Of a stretch of DNA of 64,000 bases, positions 34,728-42,936 are shown one piece after another (position 1 is the first letter of the stretch; every line of letters starts with the position of its first letter). The notes below the pieces were generated by a model. The model ran no database searches. It saw only the letters and a list, made by a program, of their open reading frames with translations, and was not told the DNA's origin. The DNA is from JAKACA01 sp050744865. GTDB lineage: Bacteria > Actinomycetota > Acidimicrobiia > Acidimicrobiales > Bog-793. The stretch spans positions 1 through 64,000 of the forward strand of contig JBOGHW010000042.1 in NCBI GenBank assembly GCA_050744865.1. The letters run 5' to 3'. A program made the position numbers and the translations under genes.

Positions 34728-35681
34728 GTGCTGGTTGGCATCACTCTGCAGGTCCTACAGAGTGTCGTGGTGCTCGCCTTCGCGCCCCTCTACGTCGGAG
34801 TCATGGCACGCCTCGAGGCGATGGTCGCCTCCAAACGAGGCCCTAGCATCCTTCAGCCCTACCGTGACCTCGCCAAGCTGCTCCGCAAGGGGGCCACGCT
34901 AAGCGAGCACACCTCCTGGGTGTACCAGGGGGCGCCGTTCGTCGTGATCGCCTGCTACTTGACGGTCTCGGTCATAGTCCCGATCATCACCAGCAACCCG
35001 CTGCCTCTCGCCTTCTTGGGCGATCTCATCGGCGGCGCCTTCGTACTCGGCCTGGCCAGTTTCACGATGGCGCTGGCTGCCCTCGACACCGGAAGCCCGC
35101 TCGGCGGCCTCGGCGCCAGCCGAGCCAGCTGGATCGGGAGCCTGGCCGAGCCTGCCTTTATCATCGTGTTCTTCAGTGTCGGCGTGCTCTCGGCCTCGGA
35201 CAACCCCTACTTGATGAACCACGCAGTCGCCGCCTCGGCCTTTGCCCGCGTGCTGCCGACTCACGTGCTGGGCACGCTGGCGTTCTTCATGCTCGTGCTC
35301 GTGGAGAACGGACACATCCCGATCGAGAACCCGGCCGGCTCCATCGAGGCCTCGATGATCGAGGAGGGCCGCGTGCTGGAGTACGCCGGCCGCCACTACG
35401 CCCTCATGCGATGGGCCTCCTGGATGAAGTTCTTCGTCCTCTCGGCGATCTTCATGAACGTCTTTGTGATCCCGTGGGGGCTAGGCAATGCCACCAGCAT
35501 CGCCGGCGGCCTGCTCGCCATTCCTGTCCTGCTCGGCAAGCTCGCCCTTTGCGGGCTTGCCATCGTGGTGATCGACTCGTCGTTCGCGAAGTTGCGTTTC
35601 TTCAGGATTGCCGAGTTCCTGGGCGCCTCGTTCCTCATCGCCCTGGTCGGCGTCATCACGTCGTACGTGATCGTGAAGTGA
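34728..35681 (+). CDS. hyfC: Ehr2 membrane subunit, HyfC/NuoH-like
   Basis: 317 residues, about 8 helices, paralogue of the gene at 8769. Signatures: ARLEAMVASKRGPSILQPYR (RRGP-ILQ-YRD motif) and VENGHIPIENPAGSIEASMI followed by EGRVLEYAG, closer to the family norm than Ehr1. Start GTG 34728 has AGGGAGGAGG four bases upstream, the same spacing as in Ehr1; the in-frame GTG at 34707 lies upstream of that site and is unlikely. The stop sits in an 11-bp tandem duplication (TGATCGTGAAG twice, 35668-35689). Confidence 0.9.
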   Translation: MLVGITLQVLQSVVVLAFAPLYVGVMARLEAMVASKRGPSILQPYRDLAKLLRKGATLSEHTSWVYQGAPFVVIACYLTVSVIVPIITSNPLPLAFLGDLIGGAFVLGLASFTMALAALDTGSPLGGLGASRASWIGSLAEPAFIIVFFSVGVLSASDNPYLMNHAVAASAFARVLPTHVLGTLAFFMLVLVENGHIPIENPAGSIEASMIEEGRVLEYAGRHYALMRWASWMKFFVLSAIFMNVFVIPWGLGNATSIAGGLLAIPVLLGKLALCGLAIVVIDSSFAKLRFFRIAEFLGASFLIALVGVITSYVIVK

Positions 35682-35688
35682 TCGTGAA

Positions 35689-36390
35689 GTGAGCCCTGTG
35701 CCCGGCTTGCTGGCCGCCCAGAGCCTGTCCTCGAGCTCGATCGAGGGGACCCTCATCTCGCTCAGCGCCGTCGTCATCCTGCTGACAGCTTTCGCCTGCC
35801 TCGGCTCCAAGCTGTTCAACCGCTACGTCGCCTACTACGGCTTCCAGTCGATAGTGCTGTCGTTCGCTGCCGGCGTCGTCGCCTACTACTTCGACAGCGC
35901 CGAATTGTGGGCACTGTCGATCATCACCCTTCTTGTGAAAGGCATCGCCATCCCACTGGCGACTCGCCGCCTGCTGCTCAGCCGGCTCGAGATGAAGCGC
36001 GACGTGGCCCTGTCGACCGGCCTGTCGACGTCCCTCATCATCGGGGCGCTGCTGACAGCCTTCTCTTACCTGGCGATCGACACCCACGACCTCCCCCGCG
36101 GGCTCATCGCCTCGTCCATCGTCCCGCTCTCGACTGCCGTCGTCCTGCTGGGCGGCCTGGCCATGGTGGTGCGCCGTCATATAGTCGCCCAACTGATCGG
36201 CTGGCTCATCACAGAGAACGGCGTCTTCCTCGGTGCCATCGCGCTCGTGTCGACGTTCCCCTTCATCGTCGAAGCCGGGATCTTCCTCGACCTGGTGGCG
36301 GCAGTGCTCATCATGCTCGTGTTCGTGTCCGGGATCGCTCGGAGCCTTGCTGAGGCAACAGCCAGCGAGCTGCGGGAGCTGCGCGAATGA
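35689..36390 (+). CDS. hyfE: Ehr2 membrane subunit, HyfE-like
   Basis: 233 residues, about 7 helices. Family hallmark near the C-terminus: WLITENGVFLGAIALVSTFP and IVEAGIFLDLVAAV, carrying the buried Glu residues of NuoK-like proton paths. The start is not certain: GTG 35689 or GTG 35698, neither with a strong ribosome site; coupling to the hyfC stop 7 bp upstream is likely. Overlaps hyfF by ATGA. Confidence 0.87.
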   Translation: MSPVPGLLAAQSLSSSSIEGTLISLSAVVILLTAFACLGSKLFNRYVAYYGFQSIVLSFAAGVVAYYFDSAELWALSIITLLVKGIAIPLATRRLLLSRLEMKRDVALSTGLSTSLIIGALLTAFSYLAIDTHDLPRGLIASSIVPLSTAVVLLGGLAMVVRRHIVAQLIGWLITENGVFLGAIALVSTFPFIVEAGIFLDLVAAVLIMLVFVSGIARSLAEATASELRELRE

Positions 36391-37862
36391 TCGCCCTCGT
36401 AGCCGTCGTCGTCCTGCTCCCCTTACTCGGCGCGCTGGCCGTGGCGGTCGGCTGCCAGGCACGCGGCGCCGGGTTGGCTCTGACCACAGGTGCCTGCGGC
36501 TCGCTGGCGGCTGCCGTGGTCCTCGGAGTGTCCACTATCAGCCACCCCCACACCCAAGGGCTCGGGGGATTCCTCTACGTAGACTCGCTCTCGGGCTTCT
36601 TCGGCATCACCGTTGCCCTCGTCGTCGTGCTGGCCTCGTTCGGCTCGGCCGCCTACCTGCGCGTGGAGCAGGACAGGGGGGATCTCAGCAGCTTCCAGGT
36701 ACGGCTCTACTTCGTCTTCTTCTCGATCTTCGCCTCCGGGATGCTCGGCGCATTCTTCGCTGGGAACCTCGGGCTCCTCTGGGTCCTCATCGAGGCGAGC
36801 ACGCTCGCCAGTGCGGCGCTGGTCGGCCTCGAGGCCAAGTCCCGTTCCCTCGAAGCGGCCTGGAAGTACGTGATCATCAGCTCCTTCGGCGTGACCATCG
36901 CCCTTGTCGCCACGCTCTTCCTGTTCTACGCCGGTGCGGCTCTCCACTTGACTTCTGACGAGCGGCTGACATGGCCCTACCTCTTCGCCCACGCTCACGG
37001 GCTCCAGCCGTCCAGCTTGCGACTGGCCTTCTTGCTGGCCGTGATCGGCTACGGCACCAAAGTCGGCCTCGTCCCGATGCACACCTGGCTGCCCGACGCC
37101 CACTCCGAGGCACCCAGCCCTGCCAGTGCGATGCTCTCGGCCGGCCTGCTCAACACCGGCATGTACGCCATCATCCGTTTCCAGGCGATCGCCCGCCAGG
37201 GCCTCGGGTCGCGCTATCCCGGCACGGTGCTGCTCGTATTCGGCTTCCTCACGCTGTTCGTCGGCGTGACGTTCATGATCCGGCGGGGCAACTTCAAGCG
37301 GCTCTTCGCCTACTCCTCGATCGAGCACATGGGGATCATCGCCATCGCCATCGGCTTCGGCGGACCACTCGGGCTATACGGCGCACTCTTGCAAGTGCTC
37401 AACCACGCCATCGGCAAGTCGGTGCTGTTCCTGTCGACCGGCCACTTCGTGCTCGGCTACAAGACCCGGGAGTCCTCGGAGGTGCGGGGTGCTCTCGGCG
37501 CCCTGCCCCTGGCGGGCGGGGTTCTGCTCTTGGCATCGCTGGCCGTGGCCGGCTCCCCGCCCTTCGGAGTGTTCCTGAGCGAGCTCACCATCGTGCGGGC
37601 CGGCTTCGCCAGCGCAGCACCAGAGGTAGCCGGAGCCTTCCTGCTGCTGCTTGTCGTCGGCTTCGTCGGTCTCGTAGGGACAACATTGGCGATGGCAACC
37701 GGTGAGGGGCCGCCGCCACTCGACCCCTATCCCCGGCGCTCGGGGCGATTGCTCGCTGGCCTGCCGCTCGTCGCCGGCCTCGGCCTGCTGGTCCTCCTGG
37801 GTCTGTGGGTGCCCGGAGGCTTGAACGACCTGATTCTCCACGCCGTGCGAGCGATCTCATGA
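36387..37862 (+). CDS. hyfF: Ehr2 antiporter-like subunit, HyfF/NuoM-like
   Basis: 491 residues, about 14 helices. TM5 Glu in LLWVLIEASTLASAALVGL and the channel motif YGTKVGLVPMHTWLPDAHSE are complete, so ion translocation is expected. ATGA overlaps on both sides. Closest relative in the window is the gene at 10467, with which it shares the same place in the operon. Confidence 0.9.
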   Translation: MIALVAVVVLLPLLGALAVAVGCQARGAGLALTTGACGSLAAAVVLGVSTISHPHTQGLGGFLYVDSLSGFFGITVALVVVLASFGSAAYLRVEQDRGDLSSFQVRLYFVFFSIFASGMLGAFFAGNLGLLWVLIEASTLASAALVGLEAKSRSLEAAWKYVIISSFGVTIALVATLFLFYAGAALHLTSDERLTWPYLFAHAHGLQPSSLRLAFLLAVIGYGTKVGLVPMHTWLPDAHSEAPSPASAMLSAGLLNTGMYAIIRFQAIARQGLGSRYPGTVLLVFGFLTLFVGVTFMIRRGNFKRLFAYSSIEHMGIIAIAIGFGGPLGLYGALLQVLNHAIGKSVLFLSTGHFVLGYKTRESSEVRGALGALPLAGGVLLLASLAVAGSPPFGVFLSELTIVRAGFASAAPEVAGAFLLLLVVGFVGLVGTTLAMATGEGPPPLDPYPRRSGRLLAGLPLVAGLGLLVLLGLWVPGGLNDLILHAVRAIS

Positions 37863-39424
37863 GCCAGCCGCCGCAAGCTGAGACCTGGGCAGCGCTCCAG
37901 GCGAGTGTCAGCCAGCTGCGCCTGGCGCCCGAGCACGTGGAGGCGAGCGTCCATCACTTGTCGGTTGTCGACAAGGCCCGGTTCGCCGACCTATTCGGGG
38001 TGATCGAGAACGACCGCCTCGTGCTGCGGGCGGTCTTCGCTCTGGAGAGAGACGGGCGCTACGCCGTCGTCGAGTGGCCGGTCGAAGGCGAGAATTACCC
38101 GCAGCTTTCGGACATCGCGCCCGCCGCCTTCGTCGAAGAGTGCGAGATCTACGAGCGCTTCGGCGCACGCCCGTTCGGTGACAAGCCGCTCAACCGGGTG
38201 CTCATGGCCCCCCACGCCGAGGACTCGTTCCAAAGGCTCGGCTTCGAGTTGCCGGCGGACCGCCGCGATGCTCTCGCGCCGCACTTCGTTGCCGGAGAAG
38301 CATTCGAGTTCCCTGTCGGGCCGGTCCGCGGCGTCGCCCAGGAGTCCTTGTACCTGGGGCTGGTCACGAGTGGCGAAGAGGTCATAGACGTCTACCTGCA
38401 CCAGTGGCACAAGCACCGGGGGATTGACCAGCGCCTGCAAGGGTTACCGCTTCGCGGTGCCCTGTTCTTCGCCGAGCGCCTGGAAGGGCTCTCGGCAGTC
38501 GGCAACGCATGGGCGTTCTGCCGAGCGGCCGAGACGATCACCGGCCTGGTACCGTCCGACGGGACCGAGTTGGCCCGCGGAGTCGCCCTGGAGCTCGAGC
38601 GGCTGTACAACCATGCCGCAGCGGTCGCAGCTCTGTGCCAGTCGACCGGCCTGTCGGTCGGCCAGGCGCAGAGCGAGCTGGCTCTCGAGCAATTCCTGCG
38701 CCTCAACGCAGCCTGCGGCGGCCACCGCTACCTGTTCGGCGTCCTGGCGGTGGGCGGCCTCAACCGAGCGATCGAACCCGAGCCAGTCGGAGCCTTGCTG
38801 CGCCCGGCCGTCGACGAGCTGCGGCGGGTGATCAGCGCTTTGTTGGTATCGAACTCGTTTCTCGACCGCCTCGAAGCGTGCGGCATCGTGACGCCCGAAG
38901 AAGCCGGCCGCCTCGGCCTGGTCGGTCCGGTGGCTCGGGGCTCCGGCCAAGAGGTCGACTGCCGGCGGCATCGCTCCGACGGCCCGTACGCGGGACGCGG
39001 CTTGTCGGTCCCGGTACGCCAGGCCGGTGACGTCCTCTCGCGGTTCGAGGTCATGATCGCCGAGATAGACGAGTCCACCCGCCTGATAGGCGAGATGATC
39101 GCAGCTGGGCTCGACGGCAGTTTGATGGAGCCGAGCGCCGACGCAGGCGGCACCGCCCAGGCGGCCGAGTCAGGCGTCGCGGGAGGTTCGGGCGAAGGCG
39201 TCGGGCCGACCGGGCAGGCACTCGGCTGGTGCGAGTCCTCACGGGGAGAGTCGCTCGCTTGGCTGTCAGTCGAAGACGGGCTCATCAGGTCGGCACGCCT
39301 CAGGCCGGCATCGGTGCGCAATTGGCGCGCCTTCGACGACGCCTGCCGCTCGCGCAACGTCTTCACGGATGTCGCCATCATCGAAGCCAGCTTCTGGCTC
39401 ACGGTCGCAGGATTCGCCCGCTGA
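37859..39424 (+). CDS. hyfG: Ehr2 large subunit, HyfG/NuoCD-like, without NiFe ligands
   Basis: 521 residues. NuoC-like N-terminal domain ending EECEIYERFGARPFGDKPLN, then the NuoD/hydrogenase fold. The first ligand motif (RxCGxCxxxH in hydrogenases) reads ERLEGLSAVGNAWAF and the C-terminus (DPCxxC in hydrogenases) reads IIEASFWLTVAGFAR: no ligand cysteines. An Ala/Gly-rich insert (about 425-455) precedes the last segment. Like Ehr1 it should not bind NiFe; unlike Ehr1 its partner small subunit keeps the proximal Fe-S ligands, so electron delivery to this site remains possible. Confidence 0.9.
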   Translation: MSQPPQAETWAALQASVSQLRLAPEHVEASVHHLSVVDKARFADLFGVIENDRLVLRAVFALERDGRYAVVEWPVEGENYPQLSDIAPAAFVEECEIYERFGARPFGDKPLNRVLMAPHAEDSFQRLGFELPADRRDALAPHFVAGEAFEFPVGPVRGVAQESLYLGLVTSGEEVIDVYLHQWHKHRGIDQRLQGLPLRGALFFAERLEGLSAVGNAWAFCRAAETITGLVPSDGTELARGVALELERLYNHAAAVAALCQSTGLSVGQAQSELALEQFLRLNAACGGHRYLFGVLAVGGLNRAIEPEPVGALLRPAVDELRRVISALLVSNSFLDRLEACGIVTPEEAGRLGLVGPVARGSGQEVDCRRHRSDGPYAGRGLSVPVRQAGDVLSRFEVMIAEIDESTRLIGEMIAAGLDGSLMEPSADAGGTAQAAESGVAGGSGEGVGPTGQALGWCESSRGESLAWLSVEDGLIRSARLRPASVRNWRAFDDACRSRNVFTDVAIIEASFWLTVAGFAR

Positions 39425-39762
39425 TGGCGTTCTGGTTCCTTCGCGGGGTGCGCCGAGGCATCGTCACGACGCGGTACCCGGCACGCGACGACGCCTCGTC
39501 CGGCGATCTGCCGACGCCTCCGTCCTTCTTGCAGTCCCGGCTCGGCACAGCCACTGCCAGGCGCCTCGTGGCGGTCTGCCCGAGCGGCGCCCTGCAACTT
39601 GACGGCGATGAACTGGTCTACGACGTCGGGCGCTGCACGGCTTGCGGGCTGTGCGAGCGGACGGCGCCCGAGGCGGTCGTCCCGAGCGGCGTGTTCGAGC
39701 TCACCGCTACCGAGCGTTGGCACCTCGTGAAGCGAATACGGATCGAAGGGCAAGACAGATGA
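39424..39762 (+). CDS. hyfH: Ehr2 ferredoxin-like subunit, HyfH-like
   Basis: 112 residues; start overlaps the hyfG stop (TGATG). It carries AVCPSGALQL and GRCTACGLCERTAP, together giving one [4Fe-4S] site (three Cys from CxxCxxC plus one from the CP motif). The canonical HyfH/NuoI subunit has two clusters, so this is a reduced, one-cluster version, as in Ehr1. In Ehr1 the same domain is fused to the NuoB-like subunit. Confidence 0.87.
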   Translation: MAFWFLRGVRRGIVTTRYPARDDASSGDLPTPPSFLQSRLGTATARRLVAVCPSGALQLDGDELVYDVGRCTACGLCERTAPEAVVPSGVFELTATERWHLVKRIRIEGQDR

Positions 39763-40274
39763 GCACCCGCCGGACCGAGACGACGGCGGCGGCGGCGGTG
39801 GTCGCGGAGAGTTTGGCCGTCGAGGTGCGGTCGCTCTTTCGGCGCAGCCTCCACATCCGCACCGTCGACACGGGGTCCTGCGCCGTCTGCGAGTCCGAGA
39901 TCCGGCTCTTGCTGTCGCCGTATTACGACCTCCACCGCCTTGGCCTGTTCTTCACACCAAGCCCCCGCCACGCCGACTTGCTCATGGTCACCGGCCCGGT
40001 CGTGCGGGCGATGGAGGTAGCCCTCGTCAAGACTTATGACGCCATGCCCGACCCGAAGGTCGTCGTCGCGGTCGGTGCCTGCCCGCTTGGCGGCGTCTAC
40101 GAGCCGGACGACGTCATACGCGGCAATCTGCATGAGGTGCTGGACGTCGACGTCTTCATCCCCGGCTGCCCGCCGAGCCCACTCGCCCTCCTGCAAGGGC
40201 TACTAGTCGCAGTCGGCCGCCTCAAGGCCAAGGTGCCCGGGCTCAGCTTCACCGTCGCAGAAGGGGAGCGATGA
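39759..40274 (+). CDS. hyfI: Ehr2 small subunit, HyfI/NuoB-like, proximal cluster ligands kept
   Basis: 171 residues. The NuoB-type ligands are all present: TGSCAVCESE, VAVGACPLGG and FIPGCPPSP, giving the proximal [4Fe-4S] cluster next to the large-subunit active site. FFTPSPRHADLLMVTGPV is the usual core. ATG 39759 overlaps the hyfH stop; a longer in-frame reading runs through hyfH. Contrast with 13525-14313, where every one of these cysteines is missing. Confidence 0.9.
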   Translation: MSTRRTETTAAAAVVAESLAVEVRSLFRRSLHIRTVDTGSCAVCESEIRLLLSPYYDLHRLGLFFTPSPRHADLLMVTGPVVRAMEVALVKTYDAMPDPKVVVAVGACPLGGVYEPDDVIRGNLHEVLDVDVFIPGCPPSPLALLQGLLVAVGRLKAKVPGLSFTVAEGER

Positions 40275-42283
40275 GCGCTCACCTGTTCTTAGTGGCAGCA
40301 ATCGCCTGGGCCGCAGCGGCGCTGGCCGGCCTCAGTGGCAACAGGCGCGTCTTCCTCTGGCTGTCCGGGCTCACCTCGTCCCTCGGCGGAGTCGCTTGCC
40401 TTGCCGGCGGGATCATGATCGCTGTCGACGGTCATGGCACTGCCACGGCAAACCTCAGCCCCAACGTCCCCGTCGGTGGGCTGGTGCTGCGAGCGACGCC
40501 GCTCGCAGCCCCCTTCCTCGTGCTGCTCGGCCTCGTAGTGGTTGCCATCGGCCTCTACGCGCCGCGCTACCACCACCTCGAGCGCGGGACAACCGCCTAC
40601 CTCTGCGCCTTCAACCTGGCGACCATCGCCTGCTTGGCGGTGCTGGTCGCCGGGAACGTGACGACGTTCCTCGTGGCCTGGGAGTCGATGACGCTCACCA
40701 CGGCGCTGCTCGTGCTCCGATACCGCCAACGCGCAGGCGTGGGCGAAGCCGGCTATCTCTACCTGGCTCTCGGTGAGGTCGGATTCGCCATGGTCGTGGC
40801 GGCTTTCGTCATCCTGGCGACGCAGGCTCACAGCCTCGACTTCGCCGTCGTTGCCGGTCGTTCAGGCTCAATCGGGCTCGGCTGGCGCAGCGCCGCCTTC
40901 GTGCTCGCCCTCCTCGGCTTCGGCTTCAAGGCAGGAATCGTGCCCCTCCACGTCTGGCTGCCGGCTGCTCACCCCGTCGCGCCGGCCGACGGGTCGGCCT
41001 TCCTCTCGGGCATGGTCCTCAAGCTCGGCGTGTTCGGCGTCATGCTCTTTGCGTTCGTCCTACTCGGTCCAGGCCCAGCCTGGTGGGGGATCCTGACGAT
41101 GGGTCTCGGTGCGCTCTCGGCGATCATCGGTATCCTCTACGCCGTCGTCGAGCGAGACCTGAAACGCTTCCTGGCCTACTCGAGCATCGAGAACATCGGG
41201 ATCATCAACACCGCCGTCGGCGCCTCGATGGTCTTCACCACTTACAGGCAGCCGGCACTCGGCGGCCTCCTGCTTCTCATTGCGCTCTACCACGTCGTCA
41301 ACCACGGCGCCTACAAGACGCTTCTGTTCCTGGAAGCAGGAGTCGTCGAGCACGCCACAGGCACGCGGGACCTCGACAAGCTTGGAGGCCTCGTCCATAC
41401 GTTGCGGCGATCTGCCGTGATCAGCCTCGTGGGGACGATGGGGATAGCGGCGCTGCCGCCGCTCAACGGATTCGTAAGCGAGTGGCTGATCTTCCAAGGG
41501 TTGTTCCAGGGCTTCCGAGTCGACAACAACCTGATCAGCGTCCTCATCCTGCTGGCGGCGGCAACGCTCGGGCTCACCGCCGGCCTCGCCGTCCTGGCGT
41601 TCGCGAGGGCGTTCGGAGTCGGGTTCCTCGGCATGCCCCGCAGCGCCGAGGCAGCCGCGGCGAGCGAGTCGGGCCAACCGGTCCTCGGTCCGGCTCTGCT
41701 GGCTGTCGCATGTGTCGCCCTTGCAATCGGCGCCCCGGCTGTCCTGCTCGGCCTGGACCGCGTCGTGCGCAACGTCACTGGCGTCCAGCTGCGGCCGATC
41801 CTGTTGCCGGGCAACCTCACGGTCATCCCGGCCCACACCGACTTCGCCGCCTTCTCCCCCACATACCTCGCCGTGTTCCTCGTCGCAGTGACGGTCGTCC
41901 CGCTGGCCATCTACCTGGCGGGCAGACCGCGCGGCAGCACTCGAAAAGTCCCTGTATGGGATGGTGGGATTGTAAGCTATAAAGCTCGAATGCAGTACAC
42001 CGCTACCACGTTTTCCAATCCGGTAAAGGTAACGTTCGAGCGCCTGTACCAGCCGGAAGTCCACATCGACCGCGCGTCGGACGACCCGGCGGGGCGCTCA
42101 GGACCGGTGCACTACCGCGCGCAAGTAACCCCGCTGTTCGAAAAGTACCTTTACGCTCCGGCGGTTCGCGCCATTCGCGCGGTCGCCGGCTTCCTGCGGC
42201 CAATCCAGTCCGGCGACGTGAACCTCTACTTGCTGTATATCCTCGTCGTCGTCGTAGTCGCCTACTTCGTGTACAGGTGGTAG
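40271..42283 (+). CDS. hyfB: Ehr2 antiporter-like subunit, HyfB/NuoL-like
   Basis: 670 residues, about 16 helices. TM5 Glu in FLVAWESMTLTTALLVLRYR; channel motif FGFKAGIVPLHVWLPAAHP is the family norm. The C-terminal segment (about residues 558-640, VPVWDGGIVSYKARMQYTAT onward) is coded with codons unlike the rest of the window (GAT, GGT, ATT, GTA, TAT, AAA, CGA) and lower GC, as if exchanged with another lineage. It is followed within a few bases by a phosphatase gene. Confidence 0.9.
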   Translation: MSAHLFLVAAIAWAAAALAGLSGNRRVFLWLSGLTSSLGGVACLAGGIMIAVDGHGTATANLSPNVPVGGLVLRATPLAAPFLVLLGLVVVAIGLYAPRYHHLERGTTAYLCAFNLATIACLAVLVAGNVTTFLVAWESMTLTTALLVLRYRQRAGVGEAGYLYLALGEVGFAMVVAAFVILATQAHSLDFAVVAGRSGSIGLGWRSAAFVLALLGFGFKAGIVPLHVWLPAAHPVAPADGSAFLSGMVLKLGVFGVMLFAFVLLGPGPAWWGILTMGLGALSAIIGILYAVVERDLKRFLAYSSIENIGIINTAVGASMVFTTYRQPALGGLLLLIALYHVVNHGAYKTLLFLEAGVVEHATGTRDLDKLGGLVHTLRRSAVISLVGTMGIAALPPLNGFVSEWLIFQGLFQGFRVDNNLISVLILLAAATLGLTAGLAVLAFARAFGVGFLGMPRSAEAAAASESGQPVLGPALLAVACVALAIGAPAVLLGLDRVVRNVTGVQLRPILLPGNLTVIPAHTDFAAFSPTYLAVFLVAVTVVPLAIYLAGRPRGSTRKVPVWDGGIVSYKARMQYTATTFSNPVKVTFERLYQPEVHIDRASDDPAGRSGPVHYRAQVTPLFEKYLYAPAVRAIRAVAGFLRPIQSGDVNLYLLYILVVVVVAYFVYRW

Positions 42284-42285
42284 CG

Positions 42286-42936
42286 GTGGCGAGGTTGTTT
42301 CTCGTGCGTCATGGGCAGACGGAGCTCAACAAGGCTGGTCTGCTCCGTGGGGAGATAGATGTCCCGCTCGACGAGACGGGCGAAGAGGAGGCACGTCTCC
42401 TCGGCGAGGTGTTCGCCGGCGTGGAGATCGGCACCATCGTGTCAAGCCCACTCCTCAGGGCTCGGGAGACAGCCAGGAGGCTCGCCGAAGCAACGAATGT
42501 AGCCGTCGCTCTCGACGAGCGCCTCGGAGACAGGCGCTATGGGCAGTGGGCAGGTCGTGCCTCGTCGGAGGCCGAGGAGCTTTTCGGATCTATCGACGCG
42601 GCGCCCGGAGTTGAGCCGTTCGGCGAGCTCGAGGCACGCGTGGTGGCCGCCGCCGCCGGGGCGCTAGTGGCGGCGCCTGCCGGCAAAGGCGCCGCCGGCT
42701 TGACTCCTGTCGCACTCGTCACCCACGATGCCGTCCTCCGTGCCCTCTTGCGGCGCCTGCTGCCGCCGGCGGTCTCCTCCACACGCCTCGACCTCCCGAC
42801 TGGCTGCTGGTGCGAGCTCGTCCGTCCCCCCGGCAACAGGCCATGGACCGCCGTTCACCTCGGCGAGCACCCTTCGAACGGCAGGCGCCCGGCTGCTGTC
42901 GGCGTCGAGACTGGCCCCGAAGAAGGGCAATCTTGA
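42286..42936 (+). CDS. Histidine phosphatase (phosphoglycerate-mutase-like)
   Basis: 216 residues. Catalytic motif LFLVRHGQTELN at the N-terminus, SSPLLRARETA with the second Arg, and a C-terminal catalytic His in LVTHDAVLRALLRRLL. Branch-2 histidine phosphatase; substrate unknown. I use GTG 42286, which has AGGTGG five bases upstream and gives the normal N-terminus; GTG 42277 overlapping the hyfB stop is the alternative. It is coupled to the Ehr2 operon upstream and to the GTPase downstream (TTGA overlap). Confidence 0.87.
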   Translation: MARLFLVRHGQTELNKAGLLRGEIDVPLDETGEEEARLLGEVFAGVEIGTIVSSPLLRARETARRLAEATNVAVALDERLGDRRYGQWAGRASSEAEELFGSIDAAPGVEPFGELEARVVAAAAGALVAAPAGKGAAGLTPVALVTHDAVLRALLRRLLPPAVSSTRLDLPTGCWCELVRPPGNRPWTAVHLGEHPSNGRRPAAVGVETGPEEGQS

